Assembly: GCA_037893245.1 (NCBI GenBank)
Contig: JBAIAA010000096.1
Coordinates: 1,550,001 to 1,614,000 of the forward strand
Reading direction: 5' to 3'
Origin: Crossaster papposus
Taxonomy: Eukaryota > Echinodermata > Asteroidea > Velatida > Solasteridae
Length of the DNA stretch: 64,000 nucleotides
Part shown: positions 46,138 to 56,710 of the stretch, in pieces
Position numbering within the stretch: position 1 is the first letter of the stretch
Layout: each line of letters starts with the position of its first letter
Translations under genes and position numbers: made by a program
Notes under the pieces: model-generated
What the model was told of the DNA's origin: nothing
The model's input: the letters and a program-made list of their open reading frames with translations, nothing else
Databases searched by the model: none

Positions 46138-49100
46138 TTATCTTGGCTGGACTCCTGCCAACATCTGTGCTAGCAGCAACTGGGTCCGGCTGATGTCTGC
46201 TAGTACACGAGGATCCACAGCTAGTGCTGGAGCTGGAGCGAGCATTGCGGGTACCTCCGACTGGATTATAGACTTGGGCAGGTGATGGAGATTGGAGTGA
46301 TGGCCTGCTCCAGTACGGTTGGATTGACGAATTTCAACTTGTGGCTCACCTGGACCATCACTGGTGTCGTTTTCCTGGACAGGCTCTTGTGGTATTTCGA
46401 CCTCTTTCAGAATGTGTGCTGGCGGAACATCAGCTGGATCAACTAGCTGCCCTGTAGAGTCTGGGTGTGATGCAAGTTTATGCTGCTCCCCTGCTTTGTG
46501 TGAAGCTGTGGGTTCCTCCTCTGGCTCTACACTCTGGTTGATGACTGGCATATCTGGGGCCTCCTCTGGATGTGTCACTATGAAAAGAAGTTCATCCTCC
46601 TTCCCATCTGCATCAGTGTGAACTGATGAGCTACGTACATCCTCTTTTGTCGGGTGAAAATCTGCATTAGGTGCAACATCCTGCACCAAGGCCCGACCAT
46701 CCAACAGGTCTCTCCTGTTGATAGTCTTATCCTGACCATCTTCATCAAGTGGAGCTACAATGTATACATGCCCTGTAGGGTTGGGTTTGCCTACCACCTT
46801 GTAGGGTCTGTGGTCCCAGACATCTTGGATTTTGTTTCTACCCTTGATGGACCGGTTTCGAAGAAAGACTCTCGTTCCGATGAGAAGGTCTACATCTTCT
46901 GCTGTCTCGTTGTGTCTCTCCTGTCTTCTCAGAGCTTCTTTCGTGGTCTTGCTCAAAGCCATTTCAAACGCAAGTCTCATCCGGGTGTGATGGTCGGCTA
47001 CCCACTGATCTAACTCGGGAGCTTTGTCATCTTCTGCCTGGTCATCTACGCGGAGAAACTGGTCAATTGGCAACCGGGGCTCACGTCCGAAGAAGAGATA
47101 ATATGGGGAGTAGCCAGTCGACGAGTGGGGTGTCGCATTATAAGCATAGATGAGTTCGGGAAGAAGTTCCGGCCATCGTCGCTTCTTCTCTGGTGGGAGT
47201 GTTCTCAGGCGGTCATGCAGTGTACGGTTGAACCGTTCACACTGGCCATTTCCTTCGGGGTGATACGGGGTCGTTCGGCTTTTGGAAATGCCATACATAC
47301 TACATAGCGCGATGACAACATTACTCTCGAAATTTCTCCCTTGGTCACTATGTAGTCGACGAGGCACTCCAAACCGAACGAACCAGTCGCGTACTAGGAC
47401 ACGGGCCACAGTTGTTGCTTTCTGATCTCTGCAGGGTATGGCCTGGGTGAACTTCGTAAAGACGTCCGTCAGAACCAGCACGTTCTCTACGTTGTTTGTC
47501 CCAGGCTCAAGGACAGTGAAGTCCATTGCGAGAACTTCCAGTGGTCGTTTAGCTATCAGAGACCCCATTGTCGGATGTAGCTTCCTACCGGCCTTGGCAA
47601 GTGTACATCTCTGGCAATCTCTGCAATGAGCTTCGATGTCGGTGGTCATCCCAGGCCAGTAACATCGGTTTTGGGCGAGCTTGGTCGTCCTCTCCACGCC
47701 TTGGTGTCCAAGTTGGCCGTGAAGTGCATCGAGTACTTTAGCCCGCAGTGCCAACGGCAGAAGTAGTTGGTGACGTTCCTGACCAGCATCTATCCTCTTC
47801 TTGTATAGGACATCATCTTTTAACTCCAAGACATCCCAGAATTTCAACAACTTACGGACTTGTTTGGCCTCTCTCATAATCTGGTCTGGTCGTGGTTTAC
47901 ACCGTCTCTCCCAGAAGCGCCAGAGTGGTCCAATGTATTGGTCGCTTCTTTGAAGTGCAGCGAGGTCTTCGGTACGGATGGATGGCAGCGTTGCTGTTGC
48001 CTTGGGAGCCGTCACAGATGGCCTGGCCCGAACCTCGTCCAATCCTGCCTCTTCCAGGGTATCTCTTATGTGCCGCCTCAGAACGGGTGGGACATAAGTA
48101 GAAGTGGGTGTGGGGAGTACAGTGTCTGCCGTAGTCTCCTCGAACCGGACCGTCTGTGGTTCATTTCCATGATTAGTCTTCCTGCTCAAGGCATCGGCAT
48201 TTGTGTTGTTACGGCCAGGTTTGTACTTGATACTAAACCGAAACTGTGCCAGCTCCGCAGCCCATCTGGTCTCAATGGCGCCCAATTTAGAGTTGGTCTT
48301 AAGGTAGCTCAGGGGATTGTTGTCTGTATAGACAACAAAGTCGGCCCCTAACAGAATGTCACGGAACTTTACAGTTATTGCCCACCGCAGTGCCAACAAC
48401 TCTAACTTCATGCTGCTGTAATTGTCCATATTCCGCTCGCTTCCTCTAAGCCCTCTGCTAGCGTATCCAAGAACTACACGACTAGTGTCCTGTTCCTGAG
48501 AAAGAACAGCGCCAAGACCAAGGTGGCTGGCGTCAACTTCTAGGATAAATGGACGTTTGAAGTCTGGATAGCCAAGGAGTGGAGCGGTCGTTAGAAGCGA
48601 CTTCAATTGATTGAAGGAGACTTCACAGGCTTCGTTCCAAGCTTCGGGAAATTTACCCTGAGGTGGTACAACTCTCTTACCCTTCTTTTTCTTCGGACCA
48701 CCAAGTAGTGCATGGAGTGGAGCAGCGACCTTAGCGAAACCTTGAACAAAGCGGCGGTAGTAGCTTGCAAGGCCCAAGAAACTTCGAAGTTCACCTTCAT
48801 TGGTCGGTCTTTTCCACTCGGCCACAGCTCGGATCTTCTCCGCATCTGGTGCAATTCCATTCGCTGATACTTCATGGCCCAGGTACTTCAACCTCTTGGC
48901 AAACCAATGGCACTTCTCGGGTTTCACCATCAAATTGAACTTCTGCAGGCGATCAAGCACCATCTGGAGTCGCTCGAGTGTCTCGTCAAACGTCCTGCCA
49001 AACACAAGAATATCGTCGAGGTATACAATCAGAGACTGGAAATTCTTATCTCCAAAAGCCTTGTCCATTAGACGCATGAAGGTTGCTGGAGCATTGCAGA

Positions 49101-49373
49101 GGCCAAACGGCATTCGAGTAAACTCGTACAAACCGCCTGTACCGACACGAAAGGCTGTCTTTTCGATGTCTCTCTCTTCGACCGGAATTTGGTAGAAACC
49201 ATGTGCAAGATCAAGACTGCAGAAGTACTTGGCTCCATTGAGTGCGTCGAGTGCTTCGTCAATCCGGGGAAGTGGGTATGCGTCTTTGTGTGTTTTTGCA
49301 TTAAGTGCTCTATAGTCAACACACATTCTCAGCTTGCCATTGCCTTTCCGGACAAGAACTACTGGTGCAGCAT
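46138..49373 (-). CDS. Gypsy pol, downstream part: reverse transcriptase, RNase H, integrase
   Basis: About 1,060 codons after the MITE; the first ATG is at 49326. Reverse transcriptase: MPFGLCNAPATFMRLMD and YLDDILVFG (about residues 102-108 from that ATG). RNase H: EVDASHLGLGAVLSQE with DNNPLSYL. Integrase: zinc-binding H-H-C-C (HGQLGHQGVERT to CRDCQRC), then the DDE core (AMDFTVLEP, HSDQGRNFES, PEGNGQCERFN). A long acidic, Pro-rich C-terminal extension follows; I see no chromodomain. Length and order (RT-RH-INT) are typical of Ty3/gypsy. Apart from the MITE, the frame is open from protease to the end. Confidence 0.95.
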
Positions 49374-49381
49374 ATGGGCTT

Positions 49382-49559
49382 CAGGGGCGGATCCAGGAAT
49401 TTCGGTTAGAGGGGGCGCCAAATATTGTCAACATAATATATTGGGAGAAGATATGGGAGCGCAGGAGGCGCGAAGCCCCAACGCCGAGATCTTCTCAATC
49501 TTCTCGAGATTTTTTTAGGGGGGGCGCGCGCCGGGTGCGCCCCCCCCCTGGATCCGCGC
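49382..49559. mobile_element. hAT-like MITE in pol (178 bp)
   Basis: ATGGGCTT occurs at 49374-49381 and 49560-49567, an 8-bp duplication typical of hAT. Ends are inverted: CAGGGGCGGATCCAGG at the left and CCTGGATCCGCGC at the right. The interior is G/C-rich with a GGGGGGGCGCGCGCC stretch. Insert plus duplication adds 186 bases, a multiple of three, yet brings in stop codons. Confidence 0.85.
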
Positions 49560-49567
49560 ATGGGCTT

Positions 49568-50727
49568 GAAGACTCCTGTATTATGCCACGGTCTAGAGAT
49601 GCTTGGATGTGGTTTCTTACTTCAGGCCATAAGTGCGGGGGAATGCGTCTGTGCGGTACCTTTACTGGTATGTCGTCTGTTGTGATGATCCGGTGCTCTA
49701 TCTGGTTGCAGAAGCCGATGTCATCCTCATCTTTGCTAAAGACTTCACCATACCTAGACAGCAACTCTTTCAGATCTTGACGCTGCTCATCACTTATGTC
49801 CTCACCAATCGTTATCCTTGACATCAATTTGGATGTGGTGTCATCACTCTCGGGGTCTTTGTGTGCAGAAACTTCACAGTCTGTCGCAAGGGTTTGGGGA
49901 AAGCAATACTCGGGGAATGCACGGGAGTGTACTGCAATTGGGGTCCTGGGTTGAAGGTACAAATCATCGTCGTTAAAGTTAGCTACTTGGACAGGGACTC
50001 TGCCAGTTTTATCAACACTAACGAGAGTCGGGGCGATCTTCAAACCTTTTGGGAGATGTTTTGTATGTACATCAAGCTCCTCCACCATTGCTTGATAGAC
50101 ATCGTTGCCGGCTGCAGGCTTCACAGAACACTGCACAACAAGTAAAGACATCGCTGGTACCAGAATTGGCTTCTGACTGAGAATGCGAACATTTCCAGGC
50201 TTGTCTGGTTCGAGAGAGGCACTCCTTACTTCCTCGTAGAGGGCTAATACGTTGGCCCACTCGGGTCCACTGGAGCTGTCCTTCAGGCTGTTCAGGAACC
50301 CTGGTCCAATCGTCTGCTGCAGAGTTTCTCTCATATCTCTGAAAATGTTCGAGCCAATAACTCCTGGTACTTCTCGTTTACGTTCGATCATCGCTGTGCC
50401 TACCGGGTCCTTTACTACTAGGAAACCCACTTTGTCGAAGGTTTGCCCTAACGCTTGGAGTGATAGCTCAATATAACCCAGATAGGGGATTACAGCACCG
50501 TGGGCACCCGAGATGCGGAGCAAGGCATGAATGTCAACTAAATCTTCCTGGGAGAAGTTCTCTTTGAAGCAAGACTCAGTCAGCGTGGATACCTGGGCTC
50601 CAGTGTCAAGTAAGCATGTCACCTCGATACCTCCAATCTTCACCTGTGCTATTGGGCAGTCCCCTACTATCTTCTCAATAATTGAGCCGCTGTCTTGTAA
50701 AACCCGGTGGCCTGTCGTTTGACTCAC
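49568..50727 (-). CDS. Gypsy pro-pol, upstream part: protease and start of reverse transcriptase
   Basis: The frame is open upstream of 50727 and overlaps the end of gag in the -1 frame, so the first codon marked here (GTG) is only nominal. An aspartic protease is clear from CLLDTGAQVSTLTE (active-site DTGA), with the family's later hydrophobic-Gly region. After about residue 320 the reverse-transcriptase entry region is seen (HRIITTDDIPVKVPHRRIPP). The frame is then interrupted at 49567 by a 178-bp hAT-like MITE plus an 8-bp duplication; inside the insertion it runs to a stop at 49495. The same frame resumes downstream at 49373. The element therefore cannot express a full polyprotein from this copy. 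Confidence 0.88.
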
Positions 50728-50741
50728 AATGGCAGGCCGTC

Positions 50742-51791
50742 CTAGTTTAACGGCTGTCGGGGGGCTGGGTGTCGGGGAACAAATCGCTGGTGGATAGGCT
50801 GCTGGGTTGACTGTCGGGGAACGGACTGCTCTGGTACAAACTGCTGAACGTGGGGATTGAAACCGCTCTGTTGGCCTTGTCCTGAAGTAGGGCCATTGAT
50901 TCGTGGGGGGTTGGGGCAGTATCGCTTAATATGCCCTGTTGACTGACAGTTATAGCACCTACGAGGTTGCGGTTGACCCCAGCGTTCCTGTGGTCTATCA
51001 TTGAGTGCCTTAATGAGGGTTTCTATTTGGTGCTGCTGTTGCTGTAGCTGCTGACCCTGCCTCTCCAGTAGAGCCTTTACATCATGTGCGCTGTCGGCAG
51101 CCTTCACTTCTTGTACTGTTGCTTCCTTCTGAGATTTGACGTGGCTAGTACCGAGCCACTCGATGGCACGATCCCTGGCATCGAAAAAGCTCAGGTCGGA
51201 AGATTCAATGTTGAGACGACGCAACTCTCTCTTTAAACCTTCGTCTCTCACTGCCTCTGCTAGCCTCCCCTTGAGTGTTTTCTCTCTTACAGCATCGAAG
51301 GATTCATCGTGACGGATCATGGAGTTAAATAACTCCACCAGCTCTAGGGAGCAGCCCAACAGATCTTCAGTCGGTCCCTGACGATAGGAAAAGAATTTCT
51401 GTTGGATCTGAGGTAGCGTGTCCCCTTCTCCAAACACTTTTAGCAGGATTCGGAAAACTTCCTCCTGGCCTCCGATATTGTGCCCTCTGCCGAGGATTTC
51501 CTGCCTCGCTCTACCGGCCAGGTGGTCGACAATGAAGGCAACTGCGTCTCCCCCCTTCAGCTGTCTCGCCGTCAGTTGACCTTTGACATCACTGACCCAT
51601 TCCAAAACAGATGGATCGCTGGGCTTTTCTGGTTTCCCCCGGAAGCGGTCTAGCCTCCGCCCTGACGCCATGTACACTGTGTTTGCGGCTGGGGCAGTAG
51701 AACTACTGGTGGGGACCTGTGGCACCTGCTGACTCTTCTGCAAAGCCAACTTCAACTCTTCAAGTTCTGCTCGCAGCTGTTCTACCTCCAT
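50742..51791 (-). CDS. Gypsy gag
   Basis: 349 residues from ATG 51791. The N-terminus is a short heptad-like helix (VEQLRAELEELKLALQ), then a capsid-like region (RFRGKPEKPSDPSVLEWV onward, about 50-220), a Gln-rich stretch (about 250-265) and a CCHC zinc knuckle (CYNCQSTGHIKRYC, about residues 279-292, spacing C-X2-C-X4-H-X4-C). The tail is Pro/Gln-rich. Gag proteins assemble the intracellular particle and bind the RNA. The stop TAG (50742-50744) is immediately preceded by GTTAAAC in the 0 frame as G-TTA-AAC, a candidate -1 frameshift site into pol. The frame is uninterrupted. Confidence 0.93.
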   Translation of the reverse strand: MEVEQLRAELEELKLALQKSQQVPQVPTSSSTAPAANTVYMASGRRLDRFRGKPEKPSDPSVLEWVSDVKGQLTARQLKGGDAVAFIVDHLAGRARQEILGRGHNIGGQEEVFRILLKVFGEGDTLPQIQQKFFSYRQGPTEDLLGCSLELVELFNSMIRHDESFDAVREKTLKGRLAEAVRDEGLKRELRRLNIESSDLSFFDARDRAIEWLGTSHVKSQKEATVQEVKAADSAHDVKALLERQGQQLQQQQHQIETLIKALNDRPQERWGQPQPRRCYNCQSTGHIKRYCPNPPRINGPTSGQGQQSGFNPHVQQFVPEQSVPRQSTQQPIHQRFVPRHPAPRQPLN

Positions 51792-51869
51792 CGTAGCTCT
51801 TTAGCTCGTCTTTACCTCACCTGACTGGGGCTGCAGTGTTTAGCACACCATCCTGTCTACGACGCCAAA

Positions 51870-53302
51870 TGTGACACTGAGAAAATCACGATCTACAGGA
51901 TGGTGTACGTTCAGTGCCTGATTCATTTAATGGTGTTAACACGCAAAAAACCTGAAAAGATACAAAATACGATTTCCATATAAATAGATGTACACTGTAC
52001 TATGCTTTGGAAAATACCAAGTGAGCAAAGAACAATATATAAAAGAAATATAAAAAGGGAAATGTCTTGCACACGAATCACACAATTTACTCTAACTGTA
52101 AAGTTGTCATTGTCCTTAAAAGAAAATACAAGGCATGTAAATGCTTTAACTTGCATAGTCAAGAAAAGAAATAACTAAGTAAAAGTGCAATGACCTCTGT
52201 TGCTATGGAATTGACAAATCAAAGACTTAAATCAGTCCGCTCATCCTTATAACATAATGATCAAATAAAACTAAAGAATATATCAAAACATAGTAAAGAA
52301 AAAGGTAAATCTAATATGTTATGATAATAATGAAGAATGAAGTAATGATGATAATCAATAAACAAATTAATGAAACTACATGTATATGCTGTATCACTAA
52401 TAAATATAATCAGACCCTAAAGGACTAGTGGGCCAGTCTAGTAAGATAACTGCCAACACATGATAAACAATAAAGCTAGTCCATGCCAGGGCAATAAAAC
52501 TCATGGTCAACTTCCTGACCTGCTATACTGGGGTATAGGCCACTTCTAAGAAACTGTGTGCACCTCATTAAATATGCAGCAACTTAAGGGAATAAGGGTT
52601 ACACAGGGGCTATACTACAGTGCACTATGGAGAGTTTGTACAGGACAAAGAAACTATGAATTTATACTCTAAAACTAGGAATCTAAGAGTGTAAATATAA
52701 AAGTGGTAAATTACTAGAAAAGGCATAAATACAGTAGAACTGGGAAAACTATCCTTTACCTATTTTTAGGGGATTAACTATAACTTGAACTAAAAGATAA
52801 AGTGAATACATGTACTAGTAATAGTATAAATCAAAGTAAGGTAAACTCAATTTCCCAAGTTCACGAAATGGAAAAATCTCTAATTCTAAGCAAGAAAAGG
52901 AATGATCTGCTTGAACATTTTCTATAACACAATCTGCAGAGACTTGAGACAAAACTATAGTAAGTACAATGTATAAGGAATTCTCTACTATCGCTGTTGA
53001 ATTAACAACTAGTAAAAAATCAAAGTAACTTTCTTAACATAAAGAATCTGAGGAAAGTAGAATAACTTCTTAATACAATATGAATATAATATAACAAAAT
53101 ACACTTACCCCAGCCAAGTTACTCTGTAGCCCTAATGAGGCGATGGCCTTAACTTTGGGACTGCTCTGCAAAGTGCATGCATGTGTTGTCCATCTCAATG
53201 CTGATGGGTGAATGACCCACTTGTATGTACCAGCACTGAGATATATATCTTATATCAAGCGAGGGCGCTGTGTCAGGGTATTATGCAAATGAGCCTGTCA
53301 CA
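51870..53302 (-). repeat. 5' LTR of the gypsy element (intact, 1433 bp)
   Basis: Uninterrupted LTR with TG...CA ends. It aligns end to end with the split LTR: an A indel near 39611/51921 and a T/A difference near 39909/52209 are the only clear differences I see. Short frames inside are not genes. Confidence 0.93.
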
Positions 53303-53567
53303 CTTTATTCCTATGTTATACCCAAACCCCATTACCTTAGCGATTGCCCTGACGATCGAGGACCGAATTCGGACATTCATACCATTGATCGAGGATCCTT
53401 TGTTCCCTTTGTTCTCTTTTGTACCAGAGCACCTAATCTTGACAATTTATTTTTTGACAGACATTTTTCTACTGCAGTTTTCACTCTTTCGAAATTTCTG
53501 TGTTGAAAGGATTGTGCAATAAATGCATAATGGTCGTCTGTTTGTTTTGACATCATGACTCCTACAG

Positions 53568-54187
53568 TTCCACGCGGCATCGCAGCTACACGCACCAACA
53601 ATCGTTTGGTGGTCGTCGAGGGCAACGCATCTCATGTGAAGGTTTTCAACAGCGACAACACCCTGGCCTTTGAGTTCCCAACAGTGCCACCGAGTGAGGT
53701 TGGTAAGACCGCAGTTGACCTCTGGAGTATAGCTGTCAAGAATGATGGTACCATCGTAGTAGGTGATGTCAAGAGGCTGGTGTTGACTGAACACAGCCCC
53801 ACTGATGGTGAGCTCCTTCGTTCTATACCAGTCAAGGTTGCACCTAACTTTCTGGCTGTAGACAGCAATGATAGAATTGTCATCAGTTCATCGTCACAGA
53901 CAGTAAATGTTGCCGATGGCAATGGTACTACACGGTGCACCATCAAACCCACCATCAATGGTCAACCAGTAAAGTACTGCAACGGTGTGTGCACTGATAG
54001 CTCAGGTATCTATGTTGCAATGCGTAATGGTAATAACATGGATCATATCCACCACTATGACCCTCAAGGTGGCTTTCTCAAGTGCATTGCACAGGGTCTG
54101 TACTGTCCCTGCGGAATCACACTCACATCAGATGGGCAGCTGGCAGTGGCTGACAACAACTCAGTCAAGATGTATCACCAGGTGTGA
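53568..54187 (+). pseudogene. TRIM copy B, NHL-repeat terminal exon
   Basis: About 206 codons of NHL-type propeller sequence, about 90 percent identical to the copy A exon and uninterrupted to TGA at 54185-54187. Blade-like patterns GIAATRTNNRLVVVE, SIAVKNDGTIVVGD and LTSDGQLAVADN are visible. Splice phase 1 matches the upstream exon (G plus TT gives valine). The frame itself is intact; it is listed as pseudogene only because the upstream exon carries a stop. If that stop is an error or is variable in the population, this is the end of a functional TRIM-NHL gene. Confidence 0.8.
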
Positions 54188-54477
54188 TGTGACATTGTAA
54201 CCAGTCATGTCAGTTTCTAATCACCAATGACATATTGCAATAGTTCAGTTTACTGTTGTATATCGTTCTACATTTTTTTAATTGTTTGGTCATTGTTAAC
54301 TGAAAACCGGAAACCAAGGGAATCCCTTACCAACGCGCGTGCAGTGTGACTTTACATTTTTAAAAAGCATTTATCACACACAAAATATAATATGATCGTG
54401 TACAAAATGTATTGCATGGAATAGCGTAAAAGTACATGTAGGCCATTTAAAAAAATATATTATACTGTGTAATTTAA
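54188..54477 (+). other. TRIM copy B 3' flank
   Basis: Aligns with copy A 5278-5470 and then, after a gap, with 5742-5815 (GATCGTGTACAAAATGTATT). Probably 3' UTR and flank of the duplicated gene. Confidence 0.6.
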
Positions 54478-54560
54478 TAAACTCATTATTATTATCAACT
54501 TATATTGCGCAAATTCCATAAAAAGATGTTCAAATGCGCATTACAAATATAAAAAAAAAA
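54478..54560 (-). repeat. 3' tail of a CR1/L2-type LINE, inverted
   Basis: On the minus strand it reads GCGCAATATAAG followed by (AAT)n-like sequence, matching the tail of the LINE at 34465-34510. Only the tail is present. Confidence 0.5.
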
Positions 54561-54837
54561 AAAGGTATGAATCAAAGGGTATGAATCAATCGAAGCAAAT
54601 AACCTAGTGCATATTTTTGTTCTGCGTATTTTGACACCTCGATTGTTGAGATACGATGTTGTGGAGCGGAGTTATTGTCATTTCAATCCAGTTTCAAAAG
54701 TGACAATCATCCCTATAGAAGGAGGTTTGTTTTGATCATGTTGATGTTATATGATCAGCCAATAGGATAATCTCTACATATGCCCAACTTTTAGGTTTTC
54801 CTGACAAATTTAAATTCATCTTGACAGTGGCCAATTT

Positions 54838-55213
54838 AAAGGTAGGGTACACCATTTGCAGATATCAAAAATATTTACTACCGACTTATTAAGAAATGTC
54901 TTACTCATTTGAAAGTAAATGTTGATTCTAGGCATACAGCAAAAGGATTGCTTTAGATATCCTGTAATTATTCAAAAAAATATAATTTTATAATGAAAAA
55001 TTCGCGATCGCGAAAAAACAAAGATAACATAAGAATAACTGCTCGACGCCGTAAAAAAAACACGCTCATTTTCGTGCTTTTCTCGGCATCCATGATTGTA
55101 AAACTTCGGACAGCTCAGTTAAACGATATTTACTATAAAATACAACCTCCCCAATCTACTCATTCATGATAATTCAAGCAATGACCAATGGTGTATACTA
55201 CCGGTACCTTTAA
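54838..55213. mobile_element. MITE family C, copy 1
   Basis: Starts AAAGGTAGGGTACACCATT and ends AATGGTGTATACTACCGGTA-CCTTT, inverted ends of about 20 bp. Interior blocks CTCGGCATCCATGATTGT and GTTAAACGATATTTACTATA recur in a second copy at about 57680-57962. No coding capacity. Confidence 0.65.
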
Positions 55214-55514
55214 AGCGAATTATTGGACCTTTACTGTCGTTCCCGTGGTTCCTATTATATTTCACACGTTAAAATTTGTTTTAATATATTCATGTTTTAC
55301 TCATAGAATCCTACATTGAAGTTTTGTCATTCTGTTCCTTTCTCTATGGTTTAACCCTCAGGGCCACCAAAAAAAGTAACAACATGACCAAACAATTGTT
55401 TTGTTAATTATTCGCCCATTCAATAGGCCTAAATTGACTCTGTGCAGTCACCTTTAATCTGGGGTTTCTCCAGTGTGAGTAAACATTCTGAGAACAGAGA
55501 CCGTCTGGTCCAAC

Positions 55515-56710
55515 TATTAGTCCAGGGAAAATACTTTGTTTTGTTGACCCCACAAAAATTGCAATAGAATGTTTCGCCACAGTGCACTTCTATAAGCTCC
55601 CTAGAATAACATACTAAAAATCTCAAAAAATCCAAGTGTTGGAAATATGACTAATTTGCATAAATCGTTAATCCCTGCCGCGTAATTTACTCCTATATTT
55701 GGGTATATTATTATTATTTTATTTTTTTTAAAGTTTATTTTGGTGATTCTACTTACATATCCTTACTTCAATAACATTTTCTGAAGCATATAAGTGACTA
55801 AATAATTATGTGAACATAGTAATTATCCAAAATAACAACTTTGTGAACCCATAAATGTGCGCACATTACACTGTCTCCAGATATCAAGTAGTCAGTATTG
55901 GTGAGCTTCAAATTCACCAAGTTGCTTACTGGCACAGTTATCATATTAAAACCTTATGGAAAATAATATGAACAATGATAACATTGTGAGATTTAGCCCA
56001 GCAAACAAAAACTGGGAAAAATGGTGTGTCCATAAACTGGGCGAAAAAGAAGTTAAAGGGTTGCCTAACATAGGAGACTTGAACAAGTTCAAGAAAATCC
56101 CCAAAATGCATTTTAACGTAGATATGATTATTGTAAGCAACACAAATCTTTAATTTGGGGGGTTTCCTTGAACTTGTTCAAGCCTCTCACCTTAGGAAAC
56201 CCTTCACCTATCTTTTAGCCCAATTTATGGACACACCATTTTTTTCCCAGTTTCTGTTTGCTGGGCTAAATATCACAATGTTAATATGATTTTCCATAAG
56301 GTTTAAACATGATAACTGTGCCAGTAAGCAACTTGGTGAATTTGAAGCTCACCAAAACTGACTACTTGATGATACCTGGAGACAGTGCATGCAATGTGCG
56401 CACACAATGGGTTTACGAAGTTGTCATTTTGGATAATTACTACAGTATGTTATTGAAGGATATGCAAAAAGAATCACCAAAATAAACTTTAAAAAAAAAA
56501 TTATAATAATAATATACCCAAATATAGGAATAAGTATATTACGCGGCAGGGATTAAAGATTTATGCAAATTATACGTATTTCCACCACTTGGATTTTTTG
56601 AGATTTTTAGTATTTCATCCTAGGGACCTTAAAGAAGTGCACTGTGGTGAAAAATATTCTATTGCAATTTGTGCGAGGTCAAAACTTATTTTTCCTGGCC
56701 TCATTGATTT
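55515..56710. mobile_element. Third palindromic element, about 1.2 kb
   Basis: Left-arm text (GCAATAGAATGTTTCGCCAC, CTGCCGCGTAATTTACTCCT, GTGAGATTTAGCCCAGCAAA) is complemented on the right (TTTGCTGGGCTAAATATCAC, TACGCGGCAGGGATTAAAGA, CACTGTGGTGAAAAATATTC). The centre is near 56130. The arms are about 85-90 percent identical by eye, so it is older than the 5-kb foldback element. No gene; the frames at 55429-56870 are artefacts of the repeat. Confidence 0.75.

Larger units (their letters stand above)
39561..53302 (-). mobile_element. Ty3/gypsy LTR retrotransposon, minus strand, with two later insertions
   Basis: LTRs begin TGTGACA and end TGTCACA. The 5' LTR of the element is 51870-53302 (1433 bp). 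The 3' LTR is 39561-40908 plus 45944-46028, split by a foldback element. CTTT flanks both outer ends (39557-39560 and 53303-53306), a 4-bp target duplication. Between them, on the minus strand, are gag (51791-50742) and pro-pol (about 50727-46138). The LTRs differ at only about two sites, so insertion is recent. A primer-binding-site candidate starting TGGCGTCG lies just inside the 5' LTR, and a purine tract (AAGCAGGGGAG) sits just before the 3' LTR. A 178-bp MITE interrupts pol. There is no envelope-like gene. Confidence 0.95.
38790..53567 (+). other. Intron of TRIM copy B, enlarged by a retrotransposon
   Basis: The donor GTGAGG at 38790 and acceptor CCTACAG at 53567 occupy the same positions as in copy A, whose intron is only 833 bp. 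About 13.7 kb of the extra length is the Ty3/gypsy element 39561-53302 with its own insertions. Short extra host sequence on both sides (39508-39560, 53303-53450) is absent from copy A. Confidence 0.8.

Noticed and set aside
46364-48351. Plus-strand frames opposite gypsy pol (for example 47860-48351)
   Set aside because: Antisense shadows of a clear RT-RNase H-integrase frame.
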